IMG/VR virus record: IMGVR_UViG_3300044627_000952
Location: 1-37,633 of that record
Source of the DNA: a virus
Length of the DNA: 37,633 bases
Direction: 5' to 3' (one strand)
Of the stretch, positions 21,021 to 28,808 are shown in pieces. Position numbers and translations under genes: made by a program. Each line of letters starts with the position of its first letter. Within the stretch, counting starts at the first letter, position 1. The notes beneath the pieces were generated by a model. The model did no database searches. It worked only from the letters and a program-made list of their open reading frames with translations, and was not told the origin of the DNA.

Positions 21021-22706
21021 TTATGCTCCCATCAATAAGAAGATGTCTGACTTTGGATCTGTAGTTACTGATTCCCATGAGGCAGTAGATCCATCTGTTG
21101 TTAAATACTTTCCAGTATTTCCTGTCTGTGAAGGAAGGCTAACTGGGGCTGCTGCCCAAGTAATACCGTTGGTTGCAGTAGATGATGCTGTAAGAAGGTA
21201 GCCATCTGTTCCAACTGCCAATCGAGCTGCTGTATCAGCAGCAGATGCAACAATCAAGTCACCCTTAGCATCAAAGATTACAGCTTGAATTGCACTTGCA
21301 GCAGCAGTCGCAGAATTCGCTGCCGAGGTGGCAGAGGTTGCGGCAGACGATGCAGATGTTGCTGCACTCGATGCTGAGGTAGATGCACTAGATGCAGAGG
21401 TTGTTGCTGCTGTTGCAGAGTTAGCAGCAGAGGTAGCAGATGTAGATGCTGAAGTAGCAGAGGTTGCTGCTGCTGTAGCAGATGTCTGTGCTGATGCTGC
21501 AATAGTTGCAATGTTGATATAGGTAGTCGATGTTGTATCGGCATCTGTAATAGATCCCATATCACGGACAATTCCTGCACCAGTCAATCCAATTACTGAT
21601 GAGTAAGTAGATGCTGCTGAACTTGCTGATGTAGCAGCAGATGAAGCACTTGTTGCTGCTGATGTAGCAGATGTCAAAGCAGAGGATGCAGAAGTTGCAG
21701 CCGAGGTTGCTGAAGTCGAAGCACTTGTTGCTGAGGTTGCAGCAGCAGTTGCACTAGCAGCGGCTGATGTAGTCGATCCAAAGACTGTATCAATGTAAGT
21801 CTTATTGACCGCATCTGTTCCGCTTGTGGCTGTAGCAAGATCTGTAATTTTATTGTTACCCATTGACAATGCACCGGTCATAGAATCGCCAGCCTTGGCA
21901 ACCTTGGTTCCGATAGATGTAGCTACTGTTGTGGAGAAGTTAGCATCATCATTAAGTGCTGCTGCTAACTCATTAAGAGTATCAAGGGCAGCAGGTGCTG
22001 AATCGATTGTAGCTGCTATCTGGGTATCTACATAAGCCTTAGTTGCTGCATCTGTATTAGCAGATGGAGTTCCAAGACCTGTAATCTTGTAAGTTCCAGC
22101 AGCAAGATCAGAACCCAAAGTTCCGCTTGTGATTGTCTTAGATGTAAGAGTAGATGCAACCCCATCAAGGGTTACTGTGCCTGTGGCATTAGGAAGAGTA
22201 ATTGTTCGATCTGCTGTTGGATCTGAAGCAAGAAGTCTAGTTTCGTAGGCATCTGCTGTAGTACCTTCAAAGTAAATTCCATCGCCATCAATAGTAGGTG
22301 ATGTAAGAATTTTATTTGTAAGTGTCTGTGAATCAGTATCTCCAACAACATTGCCAGTTACACCGTGAACACCTGCTGTTGTTGGAACAGCAACAGATCC
22401 AATATGAGCAGAGAACTCGTTAAAGTCTTGACCGGAAACAACATGGCGAACCGTAGCTCCTGCGGAGTGAGCCACATTTGTTGTAGAATCTGCACCACGA
22501 GTTACAGTAAGGGTAGTTCCACCACCAGATGCGGTAACGCTAATGAGTTCTTCTTTGTTGGTATCTGGATCGATAACCAAGGTGTAAGGGTAGTTGCTTG
22601 GAAAACCTGTTACTAGGTCAAGCGTGATTGATTGAACAGTACTATCGATACCTGATGATAGCGATGCCTGTTTTGCTGTTGAGGCGTAGTATCTTTTCTG
22701 GGCCAT
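21021..22706 (-). CDS. Tail fibre protein with Ala/Ser/Thr repeats (561 aa)
   Basis: The N-terminal 110 residues form a small beta domain (YYASTAKQASLSSGIDSTVQ). A triplet-repeat fibre follows (TLTNKILTSPTIDGDGIYFE, DRTITLPNATGTVTLDGVAS, AATKAYVDTQI), then two blocks of near-perfect (S/T)A(S/T)SA repeats at about 305-375 and 405-470, likely a long coiled or triple-helical rod. The protein ends DIFLLMGA. These repeats are typical of trimeric phage side fibres. It starts three bases after the stop of the adaptor-like gene. Confidence 0.8.
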   Translation of the reverse strand: MAQKRYYASTAKQASLSSGIDSTVQSITLDLVTGFPSNYPYTLVIDPDTNKEELISVTASGGGTTLTVTRGADSTTNVAHSAGATVRHVVSGQDFNEFSAHIGSVAVPTTAGVHGVTGNVVGDTDSQTLTNKILTSPTIDGDGIYFEGTTADAYETRLLASDPTADRTITLPNATGTVTLDGVASTLTSKTITSGTLGSDLAAGTYKITGLGTPSANTDAATKAYVDTQIAATIDSAPAALDTLNELAAALNDDANFSTTVATSIGTKVAKAGDSMTGALSMGNNKITDLATATSGTDAVNKTYIDTVFGSTTSAAASATAAATSATSASTSATSAATSASSALTSATSAATSASSAATSASSAASTYSSVIGLTGAGIVRDMGSITDADTTSTTYINIATIAASAQTSATAAATSATSASTSATSAANSATAATTSASSASTSASSAATSASSAATSATSAANSATAAASAIQAVIFDAKGDLIVASAADTAARLAVGTDGYLLTASSTATNGITWAAAPVSLPSQTGNTGKYLTTDGSTASWESVTTDPKSDIFLLMGA

Positions 22707-22709
22707 TGG

Positions 22710-23615
22710 TTACCTCGTATAGTGGAGTCGGGGTGGATAAAGATCTCGAAGGCCAGCAGCTTCTTGCTGTAGTCGTTGCTGGTATAAACCAAGGTAGAAT
22801 CGTGCAACGGAAGTTCCGCCACCGATTGGCTTGGATTGATCCATCATGTCTGCTTCTACTGTCTGGCTTGGGATTCGTGCAGCATCTGAACCAACGATAA
22901 GTCGAGCAATAGCTCCATAAACAATTACATCGATAGTAGAAGATGGCAGACCAGTTACTGTTTCGTAGATGTCGTTCTCAGCAGAAAGAACTGATGGAGC
23001 CTTGGCATAGATAACCTGAACAGTTCTGCCCGGATCAATCATGTCAAAGATATTGATGGTCTTGCCATTGGCAAATACTGTTGTGTTGGCAGTCTTGTCT
23101 GTGTCATATCTACGGACATTGAGCCATTCCTTGGTTGAGCCAATAGTCTGCCATTTGACATTGAGGACATAGTCGGCAGTAGCCGGAAGTGAGTAGGCAG
23201 TAACGGCTGAGTTAAAGCTAAAGGTGTGTGTGCCTACCCCAAAGAGTTCTGGGTAGACAGCCTGAATTGTGTCGTTAATAGCCTGCTTGACCATGAATCG
23301 TGGGTATTGAGGTGCAATTACCACCTTGGTCTGGTTGGCTGCCGTAGAGGCTGTGGTGCCTCTAAAACCCCTACCCCAAGGGGCAAGGTAAACCTGCTTG
23401 GTTAGGTTGTCTGTCCGATCTACATACATCAGTTCAGAGCCAACCTCGATGATGCCACGACCCATCTGGGCAGTCTCATTGACTACGAAGTCTGTGGCTG
23501 TGGTTGATGCAATTCCACCAGATTGGTTGATCCAAGTAGCGGTTTCCTGTTGGGCCCCATAACTCTGGATCTGCCCAAGGACTCGTTCTATAAGTCCACT
23601 AAATGTTGTTGTCAT
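22710..23615 (-). CDS. Probable head-tail adaptor/connector-associated protein (301 aa)
   Basis: The product combines beta-rich segments (FVVNETAQMGRGIIEVGSEL, an APWGRGFRGTTAS loop) with a helical C-terminal region (AIARLIVGSDAARIPSQ, ARFYLGLYQQRLQQEAAGLR). The RFMVKQAINDTIQAVYPELF segment is what I associate with phage gp11/tail-tube-A-like adaptor proteins that sit below the portal. Its position between head genes and fibres fits. Assignment rests on context and general pattern, not on a decisive motif. Confidence 0.55.
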   Translation of the reverse strand: MTTTFSGLIERVLGQIQSYGAQQETATWINQSGGIASTTATDFVVNETAQMGRGIIEVGSELMYVDRTDNLTKQVYLAPWGRGFRGTTASTAANQTKVVIAPQYPRFMVKQAINDTIQAVYPELFGVGTHTFSFNSAVTAYSLPATADYVLNVKWQTIGSTKEWLNVRRYDTDKTANTTVFANGKTINIFDMIDPGRTVQVIYAKAPSVLSAENDIYETVTGLPSSTIDVIVYGAIARLIVGSDAARIPSQTVEADMMDQSKPIGGGTSVARFYLGLYQQRLQQEAAGLRDLYPPRLHYTR

Positions 23616-23881
23616 TCACTCACCGCTCTCAGGGCTGCGGCAGCAGCCTTATCAGTAGTTCCGCCTAGTTGGTTGCAGACACCACGAAGGTCTTTGTAAT
23701 TAGGCCGAGTGTTACCAGCCTTGACATTTAAGGCACCAACAACGCTTAACCCTGTAGTTCCAGCCCAAGTGTTTGCAGCCTTAGCTGCACCTACATATGA
23801 CTGAATAGCAGGATAGGTGCCACCATTAGCGAGGCGATTAAGTTCTGCATGGAGTGTGCTTCCGTTGGTACCAGTTGCCAT
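23612..23881 (-). CDS. Hypothetical head-region protein (89 aa)
   Basis: The product begins MATGTNGSTLHAELNRLANG and is Ala/Gly/Asn-rich with helices (AAKAANTWAG, KAAAAALRAVSE) and one central cysteine. It resembles small conserved proteins encoded between capsid and adaptor genes of actinophages, without known role. It overlaps its neighbours by one to four bases. Confidence 0.6.
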   Translation of the reverse strand: MATGTNGSTLHAELNRLANGGTYPAIQSYVGAAKAANTWAGTTGLSVVGALNVKAGNTRPNYKDLRGVCNQLGGTTDKAAAAALRAVSE

Positions 23882-24063
23882 TACTTAGCCTTTCTCTTTG
23901 CTGCTGCGTTATCTACTAAATTTGGATATGGTCTTCCAGCCTTCTTAGCAGCAGCCTTAGCTTTTGCTTTCTGTGCCGGAGTCAATGGAGTAGATTTTTT
24001 ATTGGGATTCTTTTTATCCCAGAATGCTGTTTTCTTTTTCACCACTTCACCTTGTCTGCCCAA
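23881..24063 (-). CDS. Small very basic protein (60 aa)
   Basis: Roughly one third of residues are Lys or Arg (VKKKTAFWDKKNPNKKS, QKAKAKAAAKKAGRP, AAAKRKAK). No hydrophobic core is apparent, so it is probably disordered and binds nucleic acid or acidic proteins, perhaps inside the capsid. It overlaps the upstream gene, which is also basic, by 25 bases. Confidence 0.6.
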   Translation of the reverse strand: MGRQGEVVKKKTAFWDKKNPNKKSTPLTPAQKAKAKAAAKKAGRPYPNLVDNAAAKRKAK

Positions 24064-24305
24064 TAGGCTGCTGACATTTTTCCTTTAGCGATGTTCTTTG
24101 CGTGACGAGCTTTGAATGATGCTTGTCTTGCTGTTGGCTTCTTATCACCTGATACACCCTGTTGCCCAAAGCGAATTGTCTTCACCTTGTCTCCAACCTT
24201 TGCAACTACAACATGAGATTTCGTTGGGTGTGATGGAGTTTTCTTTGGCTTGTTAAAGCCAGATACCCCGGCCTTCTTCAGCCGGGGATCTCTCTTCTCG
24301 GCCAT
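24039..24305 (-). CDS. Conserved basic phage protein (88 aa)
   Basis: The pattern RDPRLKKAGVSGFNKPKKTP, then SHVVVAKVGDKVKTIRFGQQ and a C-terminal ASFKARHAKNIAKGKMSAAYWADKVKW, belongs to a small conserved phage family that I recognise by pattern but whose function is not known. The high Lys content and position in the head module suggest DNA or capsid-interior association. It starts directly after the stop of the proteasome-like gene. Confidence 0.7.
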   Translation of the reverse strand: MAEKRDPRLKKAGVSGFNKPKKTPSHPTKSHVVVAKVGDKVKTIRFGQQGVSGDKKPTARQASFKARHAKNIAKGKMSAAYWADKVKW

Positions 24306-25013
24306 TTACTTCTTCTTGCCCATTTTCTTAGGCATAGCCTTTTTCATTGGCTTACCAGATTTCTTTGCTTCCATCTTGGCATCTTTCATACCCTTTGCTG
24401 AGTATGGAAATTCTTTCTTTCCGACCTTTGGCATTTGCTTCTCCCTTTGAGTTATGACTTTGACTTTCCCACCGCTGTTTATATCAAACGAGATGGAAAT
24501 CTCTATGGCCTTACGAGCTTCATTAGCTGCTGTTCTTGTATTCGTTGGGGATAAAGATGTTCTGGCTAATGCACCGAGTGCATATGAACTTCCAGATCCA
24601 ACTCCGTATATTCCACGATCATCTCTTACCCAAGAAAAGTCATTATCGATTTGATAAATCTTTCCTCGAAGGCAGATCAACGCATCAAAACCTGATCCAT
24701 CTTTGGGGTCATTATCGGCAGTCTTAGGCGATGGGTCGTATCCATAATCTGCGTATGCTTGCTTAAGTGATGGCAATAAATCTGTCATCATAAATTTATC
24801 TAAGTTCACACCTCGTGGAATTTTAGGAGCATTCCAACTGTGTAGGGCTATATCCCCGGCGATTGCATCGCCAGCAAAGGCGATTACATACTCACCCTTC
24901 TCAACTACCTTATCCATACCGGTAGCAATGAACTTCTGATCTGCACCAACTATCAGGGATTCGGCTGCGATCAATCCCCAGCCCTTACCTTGAATCCCAA
25001 TTATGGTTGTCAT
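24306..25013 (-). CDS. Proteasome/HslV-like Ntn-hydrolase, candidate head maturation protease (235 aa)
   Basis: After removal of Met1 the chain would begin TTIIGIQGKGWGLIAAES, matching the start of HslV and proteasome beta subunits with Thr as N-terminal nucleophile. Numbering from that Thr, Glu17 replaces the usual Asp17, and Lys34 in MDKVVEKGEYVIAFAG aligns with catalytic Lys33. GVGSGSSYALGALA near 130-145 corresponds to the conserved GSGG.YALAA turn. Length of the core (about 180) is right; a Lys-rich tail (KKSGKPMKKAMPKKMGKKK) is added. Its position two genes after the major capsid gene suggests cleavage of scaffold or capsid, but no substrate is shown. Confidence 0.75.
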   Translation of the reverse strand: MTTIIGIQGKGWGLIAAESLIVGADQKFIATGMDKVVEKGEYVIAFAGDAIAGDIALHSWNAPKIPRGVNLDKFMMTDLLPSLKQAYADYGYDPSPKTADNDPKDGSGFDALICLRGKIYQIDNDFSWVRDDRGIYGVGSGSSYALGALARTSLSPTNTRTAANEARKAIEISISFDINSGGKVKVITQREKQMPKVGKKEFPYSAKGMKDAKMEAKKSGKPMKKAMPKKMGKKK

Positions 25014-25015
25014 AC

Positions 25016-25288
25016 TCAGTCCTTAAATGAGTTATCGGTTGAGTCGAATGCCTTACCGGCTAAGTTGCTTAGTTCGACTGCACCACGAATATCCTTCATG
25101 TTTGTTGAAGCTGGTTCAATGCCTTGATCGATTGCAGACTTGTATGCGTTTAGTTCCGCATCCCACTTCTTCTGTGACATTAGGCGAGAACTGTTTGCAT
25201 CTCCAGTATTAACCTGTAGACCTGATTGCTTTAGGCACTCACCCCAGTTGATGTGATTCTGAGTAGGGCAACCTGTTCTGCATCCCAT
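25016..25288 (-). CDS. Conserved small Cys-containing head-region protein (90 aa)
   Basis: The opening MGCRTGCPTQNHINWGECLK has three cysteines within 18 residues, followed by a helical region (KKWDAELNAYKSAIDQG) and an acidic end. Actinophages and aquatic phages often carry a gene of this type near the capsid gene; its role is unknown. The cysteines could bind a metal or form covalent contacts. ATG overlaps the previous stop (TAATG). Confidence 0.65.
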   Translation of the reverse strand: MGCRTGCPTQNHINWGECLKQSGLQVNTGDANSSRLMSQKKWDAELNAYKSAIDQGIEPASTNMKDIRGAVELSNLAGKAFDSTDNSFKD

Positions 25289-25599
25289 TAAACTATCTCC
25301 ACTAAAAATCCGTTATGGGCTATATTTGAATCAGAGTCGGCTTGAGCTTGAGTTCTGATTGGAAAGCCTTGTCCTACAAGAATATCTTTTGTTGCTTCGT
25401 TTACTATGTGACCTCGCCCACCGAGGAACACATAATCATAATCTCTTAGTTCATCTTCTGTGACTGCTCGAGCCAAAGACATAACACCATCATTGATAAG
25501 CACGGCTACCCCTCGCTGGGATACGACTCTACGCCACCACTTGTCAGCTAATGGATAACCTTCCATTACCTGCGGTGGGTAAAATGTATATGTTGCCAT
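25288..25599 (-). CDS. Hypothetical head-region protein (103 aa)
   Basis: Immediately downstream of the capsid gene and its hairpin. The product begins MATYTFYPPQVMEGYPLADK and has an alternating segment (RGVAVLINDGVMSLARAVTE), DYVFLGGRGHIVNEATKDIL, and a hydrophobic end (NGFLVEIV). It is probably an alpha/beta protein; a head-completion or decoration role is guessed from place. AGGAG occurs about six bases before the ATG. Confidence 0.6.
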   Translation of the reverse strand: MATYTFYPPQVMEGYPLADKWWRRVVSQRGVAVLINDGVMSLARAVTEDELRDYDYVFLGGRGHIVNEATKDILVGQGFPIRTQAQADSDSNIAHNGFLVEIV

Positions 25600-25618
25600 G
25601 ATTCTCCTTGTTAATAGA

Positions 25619-25646
25619 GAGGGAGGCAGGTTGCCCTGCCCCCCTC
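25619..25646 (-). terminator. Stem-loop after the major capsid gene (GNRA loop)
   Basis: On the minus strand a 12-bp stem (one G-U pair) closed by loop GCAA lies between the capsid stop and the next start, followed by TCTCTATT. The weak U-run suggests partial termination or 3'-end protection that would raise capsid mRNA over downstream genes. Confidence 0.7.
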
Positions 25647-25659
25647 AACTAATGACCTA

Positions 25660-26583
25660 CTAGAGGCTAGATCCGCCTGTTTCCAAACGAACGACTGCTG
25701 CATCACGGAAGATGCCCCAGCCACCGAAGTACTTCCAGCCGAGGGCTGACTTACGGCGAAGGATGTCGATTTGAGGAGCTACGACTGTTTGCACATCGTA
25801 GACATTAGCCTCAAGAAGAGCTTCCTTACCGACTGCAACTGCTGAGTAAACTCGAGCAGAAGATGCACCGGATGTTGCTGAAGGAACACGAGATGTCTGA
25901 ACAACTTGGAAGCCTTCAAGAACACCAATGGTGCCTGTCAATAGGTTTCCAACATTTTCAGTTGTGTACTTGTGGATGTCCACAAATCCGCCTGAACCAG
26001 TCTCGGCACGAAGGTCGAAAGCTTGGCGTGGGTGGATGAACAATGTGTAAAGGTCACCAACACGAGGTTGAGCGTTAGCTTCAAGAAGCTCTGTTTGTGC
26101 CTTACGAAGCATTGATGTTGATAGAACATCTGAAGCTGTAAGAGTAGCTGTTGATGTACGGCTTCCACCGTACTTAACTACTGTTCCAGATGTTAGTGCT
26201 GTTGCAACTAGCTGATCCAAAGTATCAGCAGCGTTGTAAGCGATTGCATCACCGATCATGGTGTCGATAGAAGAGAATGTGGCCATGTTGACCTTCTCTG
26301 TCTGCTCAACAGCATTACCGTATTCAGTAACAGTAACTGTTACCTGTGATGGGTTTGCCAATGCAAGAGGTGTTACATCGGATGTTTCTGTTAATGCTGT
26401 GGTTGCTGCTGCCAAGTTTGAGTAAACTGCAAACTTGAGAGTAGTTCCCGGGTTGGTGAGGGCTACTGGTCGTACATCTGCGACTGAACGCATGACAGGA
26501 AGTGAGCGGAGTGCAGCTCTTACATATGTGTCATATGCATTGACTACTAAGTTGCCTACACCAGAGATTTGAGTGGTTGCCAT
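25660..26583 (-). CDS. Major capsid protein (307 aa)
   Basis: The chain starts MATTQISGVGNLVVNAYDTY and contains SVADVRPVALTNPGTTLKF, TPLALANPSQVTVTVTEYGN and KVNMATFSSIDTMIGDAIAY, the order typical of HK97-fold capsid proteins of the N4-gp56-like group: a strand with Thr/Pro, then 'EYGNAVE', then a long spine helix. IHPRQAFDLRAETG and the C-terminal WGIFRDAAVVRLETG fit the P- and A-domain ends. It follows the scaffold gene and has a good AGAAAGGCG ribosome site. No delta domain cleavage site is apparent. Confidence 0.85.
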   Translation of the reverse strand: MATTQISGVGNLVVNAYDTYVRAALRSLPVMRSVADVRPVALTNPGTTLKFAVYSNLAAATTALTETSDVTPLALANPSQVTVTVTEYGNAVEQTEKVNMATFSSIDTMIGDAIAYNAADTLDQLVATALTSGTVVKYGGSRTSTATLTASDVLSTSMLRKAQTELLEANAQPRVGDLYTLFIHPRQAFDLRAETGSGGFVDIHKYTTENVGNLLTGTIGVLEGFQVVQTSRVPSATSGASSARVYSAVAVGKEALLEANVYDVQTVVAPQIDILRRKSALGWKYFGGWGIFRDAAVVRLETGGSSL

Positions 26584-26604
26584 TTACGGCACCGCCTTTC
26601 TGGG

Positions 26605-27078
26605 TTAGTACCCAGCTTTACCAAGATCTGCAAATAGCTGCTTCAATGCTTCAGGCCCCTTTACAGCGGCCTCATCCATCTGGGCTTGAATCATCTGTTC
26701 ACGATCAGCACTAATGCCGCCGTCTACAGTTGACTGAGCCTTCTTGTAGCTATCTATAAATCCTTCTGGTATTGCTGGATTTGATTGGTTGGTTTGTGAC
26801 ACACCGAATACATCTCCGTATTCTGTGAGCCATGACGACAACGATTCCTCCGTGAGGTCGATGTCCTGTGGAATGAAAGCCGAAATCTTCGGATTCACTC
26901 CTCGAGCTGTAAGGACTTCTGAGATAGTTCTCTCTCGTTTTTCTTTACGCAAATTGGAAAGCTCTTCCTGAATTTCCTTCAGTTGCTTTTCTTTTGCCTT
27001 ATTGGCCTTGCGTAGTTGTCCGAGAACATCGTTCGAATCAAGTTCGAAGTCATCCTCTTCCAGTTCGTAATTGGACAT
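26605..27078 (-). CDS. Scaffolding protein (157 aa)
   Basis: Acidic start (YELEEDDFELDSND), then a charged coiled coil at about 22-52 (KANKAKEKQLKEIQEELSNL), a middle region with RGVNPKISAFIPQDIDLTEE, and a helical C-terminus (PEALKQLFADLGKAGY). The layout of acidic, coiled-coil and C-terminal helix, directly upstream of the capsid gene, is that of phage scaffolding proteins, which shape the prohead and are then removed. GGGAG precedes the ATG. Confidence 0.85.
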   Translation of the reverse strand: MSNYELEEDDFELDSNDVLGQLRKANKAKEKQLKEIQEELSNLRKEKRERTISEVLTARGVNPKISAFIPQDIDLTEESLSSWLTEYGDVFGVSQTNQSNPAIPEGFIDSYKKAQSTVDGGISADREQMIQAQMDEAAVKGPEALKQLFADLGKAGY

Positions 27079-27094
27079 TTGTCCTACTCCCTTT

Positions 27095-27178
27095 TCATGT
27101 TAGTCGCTGGCCACAATGCAATCGGGGAAATGCATTGGCTCCAACTTCCGGGTTTATACTCATCTCAAGTTCCGGCAT
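27095..27178 (-). CDS. Possible tiny protein (27 aa)
   Basis: A short frame starting MPELEMSINPEVGANAFPRL lies in the 160-base gap upstream of the scaffold gene. The residue choice looks protein-like, but there is no good ribosome site. It could be a real leader peptide or chance. Confidence 0.25.
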   Translation of the reverse strand: MPELEMSINPEVGANAFPRLHCGQRLT

Positions 27179-27187
27179 TTCTAGAGA

Positions 27188-27233
27188 TGGAGTGGGTGTC
27201 CGGGTCTCGAACCCGGATGATTGCCAATCACCC
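27188..27233 (-). ncRNA. tRNA-like structured element
   Basis: On the minus strand TCCGGG-TTCGAGA-CCCGGA (27217-27199) is a perfect T-arm with a canonical T-loop. It is followed by CACCCACTCCA, which resembles a tRNA acceptor end. Upstream, TGATT-GGC-AATCA forms a second hairpin and GGGTG can pair with CACCC, closing a three-way-like fold. No D-arm or anticodon arm can be built, so it is not a functional tRNA. It may be a degenerate tRNA, a 3'-end fragment such as an attachment-site relic, or an RNA-processing signal. Confidence 0.5.
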
Positions 27234-27239
27234 TGTTAC

Positions 27240-28808
27240 TTAAACTGTTTTGACTCTTAATGCCTTAGATCCGATACCACTTGTGCCACCGAATGCTGCT
27301 GCACCTGTTGCCTTAATTCGTGCTGCTTGTGCTTGTGCTTGGACATCTCCACCGAACTCGGCAGCGATTGCTTCTTTGGCTCCAAAGTTCTCACCATAGA
27401 TAGCAGCAAGGTTTCCAGTTGTCTGGAGTTCACGCTGAACCTGTGAATACTTTTGGCGTTGTGATCCATAGCCAAGAGATCCTGCACCGTAGGTCTGAGC
27501 CATATTTGCTTCTTCTGCTGTTAGGCCTTCAATAAGAGCTGCTGCTGTGTTCATGTTCTTTCCAGCAATCTGCTCAAGGATTCCCTGACCCTTTGCTGGG
27601 TCAATCATGTATGCAGTAAGGGCTTCGTCACCGATACCGTATAGATCCTTAAGTTGCTTACGAACATTGGAATCTGTGCCTGTAGTTACAAAGTCACGAT
27701 ATGCCTGAATAATGTTTGCAACATCGACATTGGTGAGATTGTTCTTTAGGAAAGATTGGAAGTCTGTTGTCTGATCGTAGAAGCCTGTTGGCATATTGTA
27801 TGAAGTCAATACCTTTTGGTATTCATCTTCCATTCCAACGATTGTCTTCTCATCTAGTGCCTTATAGCCTTGAGCTAAACGAGCTTCATTGACCTTGCCA
27901 AAGCGTTCATAGTAAGACTTGGTGTTAATCAACTGAAGGTAGAAACCTTCTGAAGTTGTAGGGATTTCATCGAATGCTTTGCCAAAACGATCTGTGCCTT
28001 TGCCAGCAAAAATTGCAGCAATGTCATCTCCAACTTCTTTAATACCCATCTGGGTAAAGCGTTCCCGGATAACATCAAATGCTGACTTACGCTGGGCTGC
28101 AATCTGTTCTGCCTTAGCAGTTTCAAGTTGCTTTTTTTGTGCATCAAGCATCTTTTGGAATTCTGCATTCTGTGCAGCAATAGCCTTTTGTATAGCAGCA
28201 TTGACATCTTCAGGTGTCATACCTGCTACTTGTTCTGGGGCAGGAATTGTATCTTTTGTGCCATCATCATATTCAGTAATTTGAATACGATTTGCACCAG
28301 ATCCTGAGTAATACTGACGAACTATTTTTTTGCCAGTTTGAGTTTTAGTTCCAATAACTTTTACAGATCCATCGCTGTATGTAACAGTAAATGTTCCATC
28401 ACCATTATCTACTCGAGAGACTTCAGTTACTCCAGCAGGTGGGTTATCTCCATCCCCTGCTACTTTATTGGGATCATTAACAATTTTTCCAGATGCATCT
28501 AGCATCGTTCCAGATGCCGCAAGAATTCCTTCAAGTGTTGTTGTGTTTACTCCACTTGTTGGGCCGATAGGAACTGCACCTGTTCCGGTACCTGCACCAG
28601 TACCAGTTACAGTTGGGCCATAAGGATTAGCTGCTGTTTTAGGTGCTGTTATTTTTACATTTGTTCCACTATAAAGAACTGTTTGTCCTGCATCTGCACG
28701 AGCTTTAAGAACCGGGTTATCAGCAAGGATCTGGGCAACAGTAGTGCCTTGGGCTTTTGCAATACCTGAGAGGGTATCTCCGGATTTAGCCTTTACTTTT
28801 TCTGCCAT
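27240..28808 (-). CDS. Virion-associated protein with N-terminal LysM domain (522 aa)
   Basis: Residues 3-52 are a LysM domain: KVKAKSGDTLSGIAKAQGTT, then VAQILADNPVL and QTVLYSGTNVKI, the usual peptidoglycan-binding module. A Gly/Thr-rich linker follows, then a small beta unit (GDGTFTVTYSDGSVKVIGTK and ITEYDDGTKDTIP). From about 210 to 520 the protein is mostly long helices rich in Ala, Gln and Glu. It could travel with the DNA and bind the cell wall at infection, or act in head assembly. It overlaps the next-upstream gene by one base. LysM is clear; the virion role is inferred from position. Confidence 0.72.
   Translation of the reverse strand: MAEKVKAKSGDTLSGIAKAQGTTVAQILADNPVLKARADAGQTVLYSGTNVKITAPKTAANPYGPTVTGTGAGTGTGAVPIGPTSGVNTTTLEGILAASGTMLDASGKIVNDPNKVAGDGDNPPAGVTEVSRVDNGDGTFTVTYSDGSVKVIGTKTQTGKKIVRQYYSGSGANRIQITEYDDGTKDTIPAPEQVAGMTPEDVNAAIQKAIAAQNAEFQKMLDAQKKQLETAKAEQIAAQRKSAFDVIRERFTQMGIKEVGDDIAAIFAGKGTDRFGKAFDEIPTTSEGFYLQLINTKSYYERFGKVNEARLAQGYKALDEKTIVGMEDEYQKVLTSYNMPTGFYDQTTDFQSFLKNNLTNVDVANIIQAYRDFVTTGTDSNVRKQLKDLYGIGDEALTAYMIDPAKGQGILEQIAGKNMNTAAALIEGLTAEEANMAQTYGAGSLGYGSQRQKYSQVQRELQTTGNLAAIYGENFGAKEAIAAEFGGDVQAQAQAARIKATGAAAFGGTSGIGSKALRVKTV

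Noticed and set aside
21278-21874. Leu/Gln-rich and Ala/Val/Asp-rich frames over the tail fibre repeats
   Set aside because: Shadow frames of the Ala/Ser/Thr repeat region; the fibre frame is continuous and has recognisable fibre motifs.
27188-27300. A complete tRNA gene
   Set aside because: Only a T-arm and acceptor-like end are present; no anticodon or D-arm pairs could be built upstream.
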